Source of the DNA: Liolophura sinensis | Lineage: Eukaryota; Mollusca; Polyplacophora; Chitonida; Chitonidae | DNA length: 64,000 nucleotides | Assembly: GCF_032854445.1 (NCBI RefSeq) | Contig: NW_027018034.1 | Span: 47,467 to 111,466, forward strand | Reading direction: 5' to 3' | Shown: positions 34,592-47,766 of the stretch, one piece after another | How positions within the stretch are numbered: the first letter of the stretch is position 1 | How the letters are laid out: each line of letters starts with the position of its first letter | Translations under genes and position numbers: made by a program | The notes under the pieces: generated by a model | Told to the model about the DNA's origin: nothing | Seen by the model: the letters and a program-made list of their open reading frames with translations, nothing else | Databases searched by the model: none

Positions 34592-37500
34592 ATGCGGAAT
34601 TGGGCCAGGCATCTCCAGCTGTTGAAAAGTTGCAAATTTCCTTGGTTTCCAAGCAGTAAGAGCCGTTGCTGGGCACGTGATTATGACATAAATGATCATT
34701 TAATTGTCGCTACAGCCAAAAGTATTGGTCGGAGAGCAACGCGGTTTGCACCATTCGATTTCTCGTCACAAAATACGTCGGGTCAGTCTCTTACAAACAG
34801 CATTGCAACAGTTGTTCCAGTTTTGGACTTTTGCCTGGTCTTTTTGTTAATTGAAATCGGCTACACTGTACTATGTACCATCGCGACTGGTCATTACTGT
34901 ATTTAAATTTTCACAATAAGTTCTGTGCCCTTCGGTAGCCCAGAAGACGTCAAATCTTTGGGCCAAGCCCATTTAACTCACCCAGCAGGTGTCTTACTTC
35001 TAAGTCAAAGACAATCTCAATGTCTTTATCTACATGTAGAAAAACCACACCATTTGTATCTAGAAAACACAAGGTACTTGATACAGTCTGCTGTAAAAAG
35101 TACAATTGAACACTGAACCACATCATAAGGTGCCAAAAGATGCGGAATTGGGCCAGGCATCTCCAGCTGTTGAAAAATTGCAAATTTTCTTGATTTCCAA
35201 GGAATAAGAGCCGTTGCTGGGCACGTGATTATGACATAAATGATCATTTAATTGTCGCTACAGCCAAAAGTATTGGTCGGAGAGCAACGCGGTTTGCACC
35301 ATTCGATATCTTGTCACAAAATACGTCGGTCAGCCTCTTACAAACAGCATTGCAACAGTTGTTCCAGTTTTGGACTTTTGCCTTTTCTTTTTGTTAAATG
35401 AAATCGGCTACACTGTACTATGTACCATCGCGACTGGTCATTACTGTATTCAACTTTTCACTATAAGTTATGTGCCCTTCGGTAGCCCAGAAGACGTCAA
35501 ATCTTTGGGCCAAGCCCATTTAACTCACCCAGCAATTGTCTTACTTCTAAGTCGAAGAAAATCTCAATGTCTTTATCTACATGTAGAAAAACCACACCAT
35601 TTGTATCTAGAAAACACAAGGTACTTGATACAGTCTGCTGTAAAAAGTACAATTGAACACTGACCCACATCAATAAGGTGACAAAAGATGAGGAATTGGG
35701 CCAGGCATCTCCAGCTGTTGAAAAAATTGCAAATTTCCTTGGTTTCCATGGAGTAAGAGCCGTTGCTGGGCACGTGATTATGACATAAATGATCATTTAA
35801 TTGTCGCTACAGCCAAAAGTATTGGTCGGACAGCAACGCGGTTTGCACCATTCGATTTCTCGTCACAAAATACGTCGGATTAGCTTCTTACAAACAGCAT
35901 TGGAACTGTTTTTTTAGTTTTGGACTTTTGCCTGGTCCTTTTGTTAATTGAAATCGGCTACACTCTACTATGTACCATTGCCACTGGTCATTACTGTATT
36001 CAACTTTTCACTATAAGTTATGTGCCCTTCGGTAGCCCAGAAGACGTCAAATCTTTGGCCAAGCCCATTTAACTCACCCAGCAATTGTCTTACTTCTAAG
36101 TCGAAGACAATCTCAATGTCTTTATCTACATGTAGAAAAACCACACCATTTGTATCTAGAAAACACAAGGTACTTGATACAGTCTGCTGTAAAAAGTACA
36201 ATTGAACACTGAACCACATCAATAAGGTGCCAAAAGATGCGGAATTGGGCCAGGCATCTCCAGCTGTTGAAAATTGCAAATTTCCTTGGTTTCCAAGGAG
36301 TAAGAGCCGTTGCTGGGCACGTGATTATGACATAAATGATCATTTAATTGTCGCTACAGCCAAAAGTATTGGTCGGACAGCAACGCGGTTTGCACCATTC
36401 GATTTCTCGTCACAAAATACGTCGGATTAGCTTCTTACAAACAGCATTGGAACTGTTTTTTTAGTTTTGGACTTTTGCCTGGTCCTTTTGTTAATTGAAA
36501 TCGGCTACACTCTACTATGTACCATTGCCACTGGTCATTACTGTATTCAACTTTTCACTATAAGTTATGTGCCCTTCGGTAGCCCAGAAGACGTCAAATC
36601 TTTGGGCCAAGCCCATTTAACTCACCCAGCAATTGTCTTACTTCTAAGTCGAAGACAATCTCAATGTCTTTATCTACATGTAGAAAAACCACACCATTTG
36701 TATCTAGAAAACACAAGGTACTTGATACAGTCTGCTGTAAAAAGTACAATTGAACACTGAACCACATCAATAAGGTGCCAAAAGATGCGGAATTGGGCCA
36801 GGCATCTCCAGCTGTTGAAAATTGCAAATTTCCTTGGTTTCCAAGGAGTAAGAGCCGTTGCTGGGCACGTGATTATGACATAAATGATCATTTAATTGTC
36901 GCTACAGCCAAAAGTATTGGTCGGAGAGCAACGCGGTTTGCACCATTCGATATCTCGTCACAAAATACGTCGGGTCAGCCTCTTACAAACAGCATTGCAA
37001 CAGTTGTTCCAGTTTTGGACTATTGCCTGGTCTTTTTGTTAATTGAAATCGGCTACACTTTACTATGTACCATCGCGACTGGTCATTACTGTATTCAACT
37101 TTTCACTATAAGTTATGTGCCCTTCGGTAGCCCAGAAGACGTCAAATCTTTTGGCCAAGCCCATTTAACTCACCCAGCAATTGTCTTACTTCTAAGTCGA
37201 AGACAATCTCAATGTCTTTATCTACATGTAGAAAAACCACACCATTTGTATCTAGAAAACACAAGGTACTTGGTACAGTCTGCTGTAAAAAGTACAATTG
37301 AACACTTACCCACATCAATAAGGTGACAAAAGATGCGGAATTGGGCCAGGCATCTCCAGCTGTTGAAAAAATTGCAAATTTCCTTGGTTTCCATGGAGTA
37401 AGAGCCGTTGCTGGGCACGTGATTATGACATAAATGATCATTTAATTGTCGCTACAGCCAAACGTATTGGTCGGACAGCAACGCGGTTTGCACCATTCGA

Positions 37501-38980
37501 TTTCTCGTCACAAAATACGTCGGATTAGCTTCTTACAAACAGCATTGGAACTGTTTTTTTAGTTTTGGACTTTTGCCTGGTCTTTTTGTTAATTGAAATC
37601 GGCTACACTCTACTATGTACCATTGCCACTGGTCATTACTGTATTCAACTTTTCACTATAAGTTATGTGCCCTTCGGTAGCCCAGAAGACGTCAAATCTT
37701 TGGGCCAAGCCCATTTAACTCACCCAGCAGTTGTCTTACTTCTAAGTCGAAGACAATCTCAATGTCTTTATCTACATGTAGAAAAACCACACCATTTGTA
37801 TCTAGAAAACACAAGGTACTTGATACAGTCTGCTGTAAAAAGTACAATTGAACACTGAACTACATCAATAAGGTGCCAAAAGACGCGGAATTGGGCCAGG
37901 CATCTCCAGCTGTTGAAAAGTTGCAAATTTCCTTGGTTTCCAAGGAGTAAGAGCCGTTGCTGGGCACGTGATTATGACATAAATGATGATTTAATTGTCG
38001 CTACAGCCAAAAGTATTGGTCGGAGAGCAACGCGGTTTGCACCATTCGATATCTCGTCACAAAATACGTCGGGTCAGCCTCTTACAAACCGCATTGCAAC
38101 AGTTGTTCCAGTTTTGGACTTTTGCCTTTTCTTTTTGTTAATTGAAATCGGCTACACTGTACTATGTACCATTGCCACTGGTCATTACTATATTCAACTT
38201 TTCACTATAAGTTATGTGCCCTTCGGTAGCCCAGAAGACGTCAAATCTTTGGGCCAAGCCCATTTAACTCACCCAGCAGGTGTCTTACTTCTAAGTCAAA
38301 GACAATCTCAATGTCTTTATCTACATGTAGAAAAACCACACCATTTGTATCTAGAAAACACAAGGTACTTGATACAGTCTGCTGTAAAAAGTACAATTGA
38401 ACACTGAACCACATCAATAAGGTGCCAAAAGATGCGGAATTGGGCCAGGCATCTCCAGCTGTTGAAAAATTGCAAATTTCCTTGATTTCCAAGGAGTAAG
38501 AGCCGTTGCTGGGCACGTGATTATGACATAAATGATCATTTAATTGTCGCTACAGCCAAAAGTATTGGTCGGAGAGCAACGCGGTTTGCACCATTCGATA
38601 TCTCGTCACAAAATACGTCGGGTCAGCCTCTTACAAACCGCATTGCAACAGTTGTTCCAGTTTTGGACTTTTGCCTTTTCTTTTTGTTAATTGAAATCGG
38701 CTACACTGTACTATGTACCATCGCGACTGGTCATTACTGTATTCAACTTTTCACTATAAGTTATGTGCCCTTCGGTAGCCCAGAAGACGTCAAATCTTTG
38801 GGCCAAGCCCATTTAACTCACCCAGCAATTGTCTTACTTCTAAGTCGAAGAAAATTTCAATGTCTTTATCTACATGTAGAAAAACCACACCATTTGTATC
38901 TAGAAAACACAAGGTACTTGATACAGTCTGCTGTAAAAAGTACAATTGAACACTGACTCACATCAATAAGGTGCCAAAAG
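32943..38980 (+). repeat. Subfamily II 11-unit HOR, copy 2 (6038 bp)
   Basis: Units start at 32943, 33492, 34041, 34592, 35140, 35688, 36237, 36785, 37333, 37883 and 38432. The order parallels 24154-30194 but with local gains and losses: the two units fused at 25252 are separate here (34041, 34592); the 26351 type appears twice (35688, 36237); and the unit at 37883 joins a left part like 28000 (AAAAGTTGC, CCAAGGAG, TATATTC) to a right part like 34592 (CAGGTGTC, GTCAAAGAC), with the switch at about 38190-38280. The 5-unit duplication at 29097-34591 overlaps its left end, so it lies on top of the 11-unit pattern. Confidence 0.82.
36237..36784 (+). repeat. Single-unit duplication with chimeric left edge
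   Basis: From about position 100 of the unit onward it matches its left neighbour at 35688 (GGATTAGCTTC, CTGTTTTTTTAG, CTGGTCCTTTTG). Its first part (GTTGAAAATTGC, TTTCCAAGGAG) matches the unit to its right at 36785 and its equivalent at 26902. The equivalent position in copy 1 has only one unit of this type (26351). This is the pattern expected from a one-unit slip with exchange in the first 100 bp. One base is missing at TTTGGCCAAGCC (about 36055). Confidence 0.72.
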
Positions 38981-41900
38981 ATGCGGAATTGGGCCAGGCA
39001 TCTCCAGCTGTTGAAAAATTGCAAATTTCCTTGGTTTCCATGGAGTAAGAGCCGTTGCTGGGCACGTGATTATGACATAAATGATCATTTAATTGTCGCT
39101 ACAGCCAAACGTATTGGTCGGACAGCAACGCGGTTTGCACCATTCGATTTCTCGTCACAAAATACGTCGGATTGGCCCCTTACAAACAGCATTGGAACAG
39201 TTTGTCCAGTTTTGGACTTTTGCCTGGTCTTTTTGTTAATTGAAATCGGCTACACTCTACTATGTACCATTGCCACTGGTCATTACTGTATCCAACTTTT
39301 CACTATAAGGTTATGTGCCCTTCGGTAGCCCAGAAGACGTCAAATCTTTGGGCCAAGCCCATTTAGCTCACCCAGCAGTTGTCTTACTTCTAAGTCGAAG
39401 ACAATCTCAATGTCTTTATCTACATGTAGAAAAACCACACCATTTGTATCTAGAGAACACAAGGTACTTGATACAGTCTGCTGTAAAGAGTACAATTAAA
39501 CACTGAACCACATCAATAAGGTGCCAAACAATGCAGAATTGGGCCAGGCATCTCCAGCTGTTGAAAAATTGCAAATTTCCTTGGTTTCCAAGGAGTAAGA
39601 GCCGTTGCTGGGCACGTGATTATGATATAAATGATCATTTAATTGTCGCTACAGCCAAAAGTATTGGTCGGAGAGCAACGCGGTTTGCACCATTCAATAT
39701 CTCGTCACAAAATACGTCGGGTCAGCCTCTTACAAACCGCATTGCAACAGTTGTTCCAGTTTTGGACTATTGCCTGGTCTTTTTGTTAATTGAAATCGGC
39801 TACACTGTACTAGGTACCATTGCGACTGGTAATTACTGTATTCAACTTTTGACTATAAGTTATGTGCCCTTCGGTAGCCCAGAAGACGTCAAATCTTTTG
39901 GCCAAGCCCATTTAACTCACCAAGCAATTGTCTTACTTCTAAGTCGAAGACAATCTCAATGTCTTTATCTACATGTAGAAAAACCACACCATTTGTATCT
40001 AGAAAACACAAGGTACTTGGTACAGTCTGCTGTAAAAAGTACAATTGAACACTTACCCACATCAATAAGGTGACAAAAGATGAGGAATTGGGCCAGGCAT
40101 CCCCAGCTGTTGAAAAATTTGCAAATTTCCTTGGTTTCCATGGAGTAAGAGCCGTTGCTGGGCACGTGATTATGACATAAATGATCATTTAATTGTCGCT
40201 ACAGCCAAACGTATTGGTCGGAGAGCAACGCGGTTTGCACCATTCAATTTCTCGTCACAAAATACGTCGGATTAGCCTCTTACAAACAGCATTGGAACAG
40301 TTTTTTTAGTTTTGGACTTTTGCCTGGTCTTTTTGTTAATTGAAATCGGCTACACTCTACTATGTACCATTGCCACTGGTCATTACTGTATTCAACTTTT
40401 CACTATAAGTTATGTGCCCTTCGGTAGCCCAGAAGACGTCAAATCTTTGGACCAAGCCCATTTAACTCACCCAGCAATTGTCTTACTTCTAAGTCGCAGA
40501 CAATCTCAATGTCTTTATCTACATGTAGAAAAACCACACCATTTGTATCTAGAAAACACAAGGTACTTGATACAGTCTGCTGTAAAAAGTACAATTGAAC
40601 ACTGACCCACATCAATAAGGTGCCAAAAGATGCGGAATTGGGCCAGGCATCTCCAGCTGTTGAAAAGTTGCAAATTTCCTTGGTTTCCAAGCAGTAAGAG
40701 CCGTTGCTGGGCACGTGATTATGACATAAATGATCATTTAATTGTCGCTACAGCCAAAAGTATTGGTCGGAGAGCAACGCGGTTTGCACCATTCGATTTC
40801 TCGTCACAAAATACGTCGGGTCAGTCTCTTGCAAACAGCATTGCAACAGTTGTTCCAGTTTTGGACTTTTGCCTGGTCTTTTTGTTAATTGAAATCGGCT
40901 ACACTGTACTATGTACCATCGCGACTGGTCATTACTGTATTCAAATTTCCACTATAAGTTATGTGCCCTTCGGTAGCCCAGAAGACGTCAAATCTTTTGG
41001 CCAAGCCCATTTAACTCACCCAGCAGGTGTCTTACTTCTAAGTCAAAGACAATCTCAATGTCTTTATCTACATGTAGAAAAACCACACCATTTGTATCTA
41101 GAAAACACAAGGTACTTGATACAGTCTGCTGTAAAAAGTACAATTGAACACTGAACCACATCAATAAGGTGCCAAAAGATGCGGAATTGGGCCAGGCATC
41201 TCCAGCTGTTGAAAAATTGCAAATTTCCTTGGTTTCCAAGGAGTAAGAGCCGTTGCTGGGCACGTGATTATGACATAAATGATCATTTAATTGTCGCTAC
41301 AGCCAAACGTATTGGTCGGAGAGCAACGCGGTTTGCACCATTCGATATCTCGTCACAAAATACGTCGGGTCAGCCTCTTACAAACCGCATTGCAACAGTT
41401 GTTCCAGTTTTGGACTTTTGCCTGTTCTTTTTGTTAATTGAAATCGGCTACACTGTACTATGTACCATCGCGACTGGTCATTACTGTATTCAACTTTTCA
41501 CTATAAGTTATGTGCCCTTCGGTAGCCCAGAAGACGTCAAATCTTTGGGCCAAGCCCATTTAACTCACCCAGCAATTGTCTTACTTCTAAGTCGAAGAAA
41601 ATCTCAATGTCTTTATCTACATGTAGAAAAACCACACCATTTGTATCTAGAAAACACAAGGTAATTGATACAGTCTGCTGTAAAAAGTACAATTGAACAC
41701 TGACCCACATCAATAAGGTGACAAAAGATGAGGAATTGGGCCAGGCATCTCCAGCTGTTGAAAAAATTGCAAATTTCCTTGGTTTCCATGGAGTAAGAGC
41801 CGTTGCTGGGCACGTGATTATGACATAAATGATCATTTAATTGTCGCTACAGCCAAAAGTATTGGTCGGACAGCAACGCGGTTTGCACCATTCGATTTCT

Positions 41901-43375
41901 CGTCACAAAATACGTCGGATTAGCTTCTTACAAACAGCATTGGAACTGTTTTTTTAGTTTTGGACTTTTGCCTGGTCTTTTTGTTAATTGAAATCGGCTA
42001 CACTCTACTATGTACCATTGCCACTGGTCATTACTGTATTCAACTTTTCACTATAAGTTATGTGCCCTTCGGTAGCCCAGAAGACGTCAAATCTTTGGGC
42101 CAAGCCCATTTAACTCACCCAGCAGTTGTCTTACTTCTAAGTCGAAGACAATCTCAATGTCTTTATCTACATGTAGAAAAACCACACCATTTGTATCTAG
42201 AAAACACAAGGTACTTGATACAGTCTGCTGTAAAAAGTACAATTGAACACTGAACTACATCAATAAGGTGCCAAAAGATGCGGAATTGGGCCAGGCATCT
42301 CCAGCTGTTGAAAAGTTGCAAATTTCCTTGGTTTCCAAGGAGTAAGAGCCGTTGCTGGGCACGTGATTATGACATAAATGATCATTTAATTGTCGCTACA
42401 GCCACAAGTATTGGTCGGACAGCAACGCGGTTTGCACCATTCAATTTCTCGTCACAAAATACGTCGGGTCAGTCTCTTACAAACAGCAATGCAACAGTTG
42501 TTCCAGTTTTGGACTTTTGCCTGGTCTTTTTGTTAATTGAAATCGGCTACACTCTACTATGTACCATTGCCACTGGTCATTACTGTATTCAACTTTTCAC
42601 TATAAGTTATGTGCCCTTCGGTAGCCCAGAAGACGTCAAATCTTTGGGCAAAGCCCATTTAACTCACCCAGCAGTTGTCTTACTTCTAAGTCAAAGACAA
42701 TCTCAATGTCTTTATCTACATGTAGAAAAACCACACCATTTGTATCTAGAAAACACAAGGTACTTGATACAGTCTGCTGTAAAAAGTACAATTGAACACT
42801 GAACCACATCAATAAGGTGCCAAAAGATGCGGAATTGGGCCAGGCATCTCCAGCTGTTGAAAAATTGCAAATTTCCTTGGTTTCCATGGAGTAAGAGCCG
42901 TTGCTGGGCACGTGATTATGACATAAATGATCATTTAATTGTCGCTACAGCCAAAAGTATTAGTCGGAGAGCAACGCGGTTTGCACCATTCGATATCTCG
43001 TCACAAAATACGTCGGGTCAGCCTCTTACAAACCGCATTGCAACAGTTGTTCCAGTTTTGGACTTTTGCCTCTTCCTTTTGTTAATTGAAATCGGCTACA
43101 CTGTACTATGTACCATCGCCACTGGTCATTACTGTATTCAACTTTTCACTATAAGTTATGTGCCCTTCGGTAGCCCAGAAGACGTCAAATCTTTTGGCCA
43201 AGCCCATTTAACTCACCCAGCAATTGTCTTACTTCTAAGTCGAAGACAATCTCAATGTCTTTATCTACATGTAGAAAAACCACACCATTTGTGTCTAGAA
43301 AACACAAGGTACTTGATACAGTCTGCTGTAAAAAGTACAATTGAACACTGACCCACATCAATAATGTGCAAAAAG
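38981..43375 (+). repeat. Subfamily II HOR, copy 3 (8 units, rearranged)
   Basis: Units start at 38981, 39531, 40080, 40630, 41179, 41728, 42278 and 42827. The first five match 32943, 33492, 34041, 34592 and 35140 in order. The unit at 41728 begins like 26351/35688 (ATGAGG, GGATTAGCTTC) but ends like 27450/37333 (CAGCAGTTGTC, TGAACTACATC), so two units have been lost. The last unit ends with the AATAATGTGC marker seen at the ends of 29646 and 32396. Offsets to copy 2 are 6038-6039 bp. Confidence 0.8.
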
Positions 43376-46119
43376 ATGCGGAATTGGGCCAGGCATCTCC
43401 AGCTGTTGAAAAATTGCAAATTTCCTTGGTTTCCATGGAGTAAGAGCCGTTGCTGGGCACGTGATTATGACATAAATGATCATTTAATTGTCGCTACAGC
43501 CAAAAGTATTGGTCGGACAGCAACGCGGTTTGCACCATTCGATTTCTCGTCACAAAATACGTCGGATTAGCTTCTTACAAACAGTATTGGAACTGTTTTT
43601 TTAGTTTTGGACTTTTGCCTGGTCGTTTTGTTAATTGAAATCGGCTACACTGTACTATGTACCATTGCCACTGGTCATTACTATATTCAACTTTTCACAA
43701 TAAGTTATGTGCCCTTCGGTAGCCCAGAAGACGTCAAATCTTTGGGCCAAGCCCATTTAACTCACCCAGCAATTGTCTTACTTCTAAGTCGAAGACAATC
43801 TCAATGTCTTTATCTACATGTAGAAAAAACACACCATTTGTGTCTAGAAAACACAAGGTACTTGATACAGTCTGCTGTAAAAAGTACAATTGAACACTGA
43901 CCCACATCAATAAGGTGCAAAAAGATGCGGAATTGGGCCAGGCATCTCCAGCTGTTGAAAAATTGCAAATTTCCTTGGTTTCCATGGAGTAAGAGCCGTT
44001 GCTGGGCACGTGATTATGACATAAATGATCATTTAATTGTCGCTACAGCCACAAGTATTGGTCGGAGAGCAACGCAGTTTAAACCATTCGATTTCTCGTC
44101 ACAAAATACGTCGGATTAGGTTCTTACAAACAGCATTGGAACAGTTGTTCCAGTTTTGGACTTTTGCATGTTCTTTTTGTTAATTGAAATCGGCTACACT
44201 GTACTATGTACCATCGCGACTGGTCATTATTATATTCAACTTTTCACTATAAGTTATGTGCCCTTCGGTAGCCCAGAAGACGTCAAATCTTTGGGCCAAG
44301 CCCATATAACTCACCCAGCAGTTGTCTTACTTCTAAGTCGAAGACAATCTCAATGTCTTTATCTACATGTAGAAAAACCACACCATTTGTATGTAGAAAA
44401 CACAAGATACTTGATACAGTCTGCTGTAAAAAGTACAATTGAACACTGACCCACATCAATAATGTGCAAAAAGAAGCGGAATTGGGCCAGGCATCTCCAG
44501 CTGTTGAAAAATTGCAATTTCTTTGGTTTCCATGGAGTAAGAGCCGTTGCTGGGCACGTGATTATGACATAAATGATCATTTAACTGTCGCTACAGCCAC
44601 AAGTATTGGTCAGAGAGCAACGCGGTTTGCACCATTCGATTTCTCGTCACAAAATACGTCGGATTAGTCTCTTATCAACAGCATTGGAACAGTTTTTCCA
44701 GTTTTGGACTTTTGCCTGGTCTTTTTGTTAGTTGAAATCGGCTACACTGTACTATGTACCATCGCGACTGGTCATTACTGTATTTAACTTTTCACCATAA
44801 GTTATGTGCCCTTCGGTAGCCCAGAAGACGTCAAATCTTTGGGCCAAGCCCATTTAACTCACCCAGCAATTGTCTTACTTCTAAGTCGAAGTCAATCTCA
44901 ATGTCTTTATCTACATGTAGAAAAACCACACCATTTGTGTCTAGAAAACACAATGTACTTGATACAGTCTGCTGTAAAAAGTACAATTGAACACTGACCC
45001 ACATCAATAAGGTGCAAAAAGATGCGGAATTGGGCCAGGCATCTGCAGCTGTTGAAAAATTGCAAATTTCCTTGGTTTCCATGGAGTAAGAGCCGTTGCT
45101 GGGCACGTGATTATGATATAAATGATCATTTAATTGTCGCTACAGCCACAAGTATTGGTCGGAGAGCAACGCAGTTTGAACCATTTGATTTCTCGTCACA
45201 AAATACGTCGGATTAGGTTCTTACAAACAGCATTGGAACAGTTGTTCCAGTTTTGGACTTTTGCCTGGTCTTTTTGTTAATTGAAATCGGCTACACTGTA
45301 CTATGTACCATCGCGACTGGTCATTATTATATTCAACTTTTCACTATAAGTTATGTGCCCTTCGGTAGCCCAGAAGACGTCAAATCTTTGGGCCAAGCCT
45401 ATATAACTCACCCAGCAGTTGTCTTACTTCTAAGTCGAAGACAATCTCAATGTCTTTATCTACATGTAGAAAAACCACACCATTTGTATCTAGAAAACAC
45501 AAGGTACTTGATACAGTCTGCTGTAAAAAGTACAATTGAACACTGACCCACATCAATAAGGTGCCAAAAGATGCGGAATTGGGCTAGGCATATCCAGCTG
45601 TTGAAAAATTGCAAATTTCTTTGGTTTCCAAGGAGTAAGAGCCGTTGCTGGGCACGTGATTATGACATAAATGATCATTTAATTGTCGCTACAGCCAACA
45701 GTATTGGTCGGACAGCAACGCGGTTTGGACCATTCGATTTCTCGTCACAAAATACGTCGGATTAGCCTCTTACAAACAGCATTGGAACAGTTGTTCCAGT
45801 TTTGGACTTTTGCCTGGTCTTTTTGTTAATTGAAATCGGCTACACTCTACTATGTACCATTGCCACTGGTCATTACTGTATTCAACTTTTCACTATAAGT
45901 TATGTGCCCTTCGGTAGCCCAGAAGATGTCAAATCTTTGGGCTAAGCCCATTTAACTCACCCAGCAATTGTCTTACTTCTAAGTCGAAGACAATCTCAAT
46001 GTCTTTATCTACATGTAGAAAAACCACACCATTTGTATCTAGAAAACACAAGGTACTTGATACAGTCTGCTGTAAAAAGTACAATTAAACACTGACCCAC
46101 ATCAATAAGGTGCCAAAAG
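43376..46119 (+). repeat. Transition from subfamily II to III (5 units)
   Basis: Units start at 43376, 43925, 44474, 45022 and 45571. The units at 43925 and 45022 are copies two units apart, sharing GATTAGGTTCTTAC, GGTCATTATTATATTC, AATCTTTGGG followed by ATATAACTCACC, and a GTTTAAACC/GTTTGAACC change. TGACCCACATC becomes the prevailing unit end from here on. The unit at 44474 has AAGAAGCGG at its start and an in-frame stop at TGTATTTAAC. The unit at 45571 carries GGGCTAAGCCC, which reappears at 47218, 52710, 54906 and 63140. Confidence 0.72.
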
Positions 46120-47766
46120 ATGCGGAATTGGGCCAGGCATCTCCAGCTGTTGAAAAATTGCAAATTTCCTTGGTTTCCATGGAGTAAGACCCGTTGCTGG
46201 GCACGTGATTATGACATAAATGATCATTTAATTGTCGCTACAGCCAAAAGTATTAGTCGGAGAGCAACGCGGTTTGCACCATTCGATTTCTCGTCTGAAA
46301 AAACGTCGGATTTGCCTTTTACAAAGAGCATTGGAACAGTTGTTTTAGTTTTGGACTTTTGCCTGGTCTTTTTGTTAATTGAAATCGGCTACACTGTACT
46401 ATGTACCATTGCCACTGGTCATTACTGTATTCAACTTTTCACTATAAGTTATGTGCCCTTCGGTAGCCGAGAAAACGTCAAATCTTTGGGCCAAGCCCAT
46501 TTAACTCACCCAGCAATTGTCTTACTTCTAGGTCGAAGACAATCTCAATGTCTTTATCTACATGTAGTAAAACCACATCATTTGTATCTAGAAAACACAA
46601 GGTACTTGATACAGTCTGCTGTAAAAAGTACAATTGAACACTGAACCACATCAATAAGGTGCCAAAAGATGCGGAATTGGGCCAGGCATCTCCAGCTGTT
46701 GAAAAATTGCAAATTTCCTTGGTTTCCATGGAGTAAGAGCCGTTGCTGGGCACGTGATTATGACATAAATGATCATTTAATTGTCGCTACAGCCAAAAGT
46801 ATTGGTGGGAGAGCAACGCGGTTTGGACCATTCGATATCTCGTCACAAAATACGTCGGGTCAGCCTCTTACAAACCGCATTGCAACGGTTGTTCCAGTTT
46901 TGGACTTTTGCCTGGTCTTTTTGTTAATTGAAATCGGCTACACTGTACTATGTACCATCGCGACTGGTCATTACTATATTCAACTTTTCACTATAAGTTA
47001 TGTGCCCTTCGGTAGCCCAGAAGACTTCAAATCTTTGGGCCAAGCCCATTTAACTCACCCAGCAATTGTCTTACTTCTAAGTCGAAGACAATCTCAATGT
47101 CTTTTTTTACATGTAGAAAAACCACACCATTTGTATCTAGAAAACACAAGGTACTTGATACAGTCTGCTGTAAAAAGTACAATTGAACACTGACCCACAT
47201 TAATAAGGTGCCAAAAGATGCGGAATTGGGCCAGGCATCTCCAGCTGTTGAAAAATTGCAAATTTCCTTGGTTTCCATGGAGTAAGAGCCATTGCTGGGC
47301 ATGTGATTATGACATAAATGATCATCTAATTGTCGCTACAGCCAAAAGTATTAGTCGGAGAGCAACGCGGTTTGCACCATTCGATTTCTCGTCACAAAAT
47401 ACGTCGGATTAGCCTCTTACAAACAGCATTGGAACAGTTGTTCCAGTTTTGGACTTTTGCCTGGTCTTTTTGTTAATTGAAATCGGCTACACTCTACTAT
47501 GTACCATTGCCACTGGTCATTACTGTATTCAACTTTTCACTATAAGTTATGTGCCCTTCGGTAGCCCAGAAGACGTCAAATCTTTGGGCTAAGCCCATTT
47601 AACTCACCCAGCAATTGTCTTACTTCTAAGTCGAAGACAATCTCAATGTCTTTATCTACATGTAGAAAAACCACACCATTTGTATCTAGAAAACACAAGG
47701 TACTTGATACAGTCTGCTGTAAAAAGTACAATCGAACACTGACCCACATCAATAAGGTGCCAAAAG
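46120..47766 (+). repeat. Three-unit HOR, left copy (1647 bp)
   Basis: Units start at 46120, 46669 and 47218, each exactly 549 bp. The first is distinctive: TCGTCTGAAAAAACG, GGATTTGCCTTTTACAAAGAGC, GTAGCCGAGAAAACGTC and CATGTAGTAAAACC. The second has GGTGGGAGAGC, GTTTGGACC and GAAGACTTCAAATC. The third has CCATTGCTGGGCATGTG and GATCATCTAATTG. All three recur at 47767-49413. The exchanged segment appears to start in the right half of the unit at 45571, which shares GGGCTAAGCC with 47218. Confidence 0.86.
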
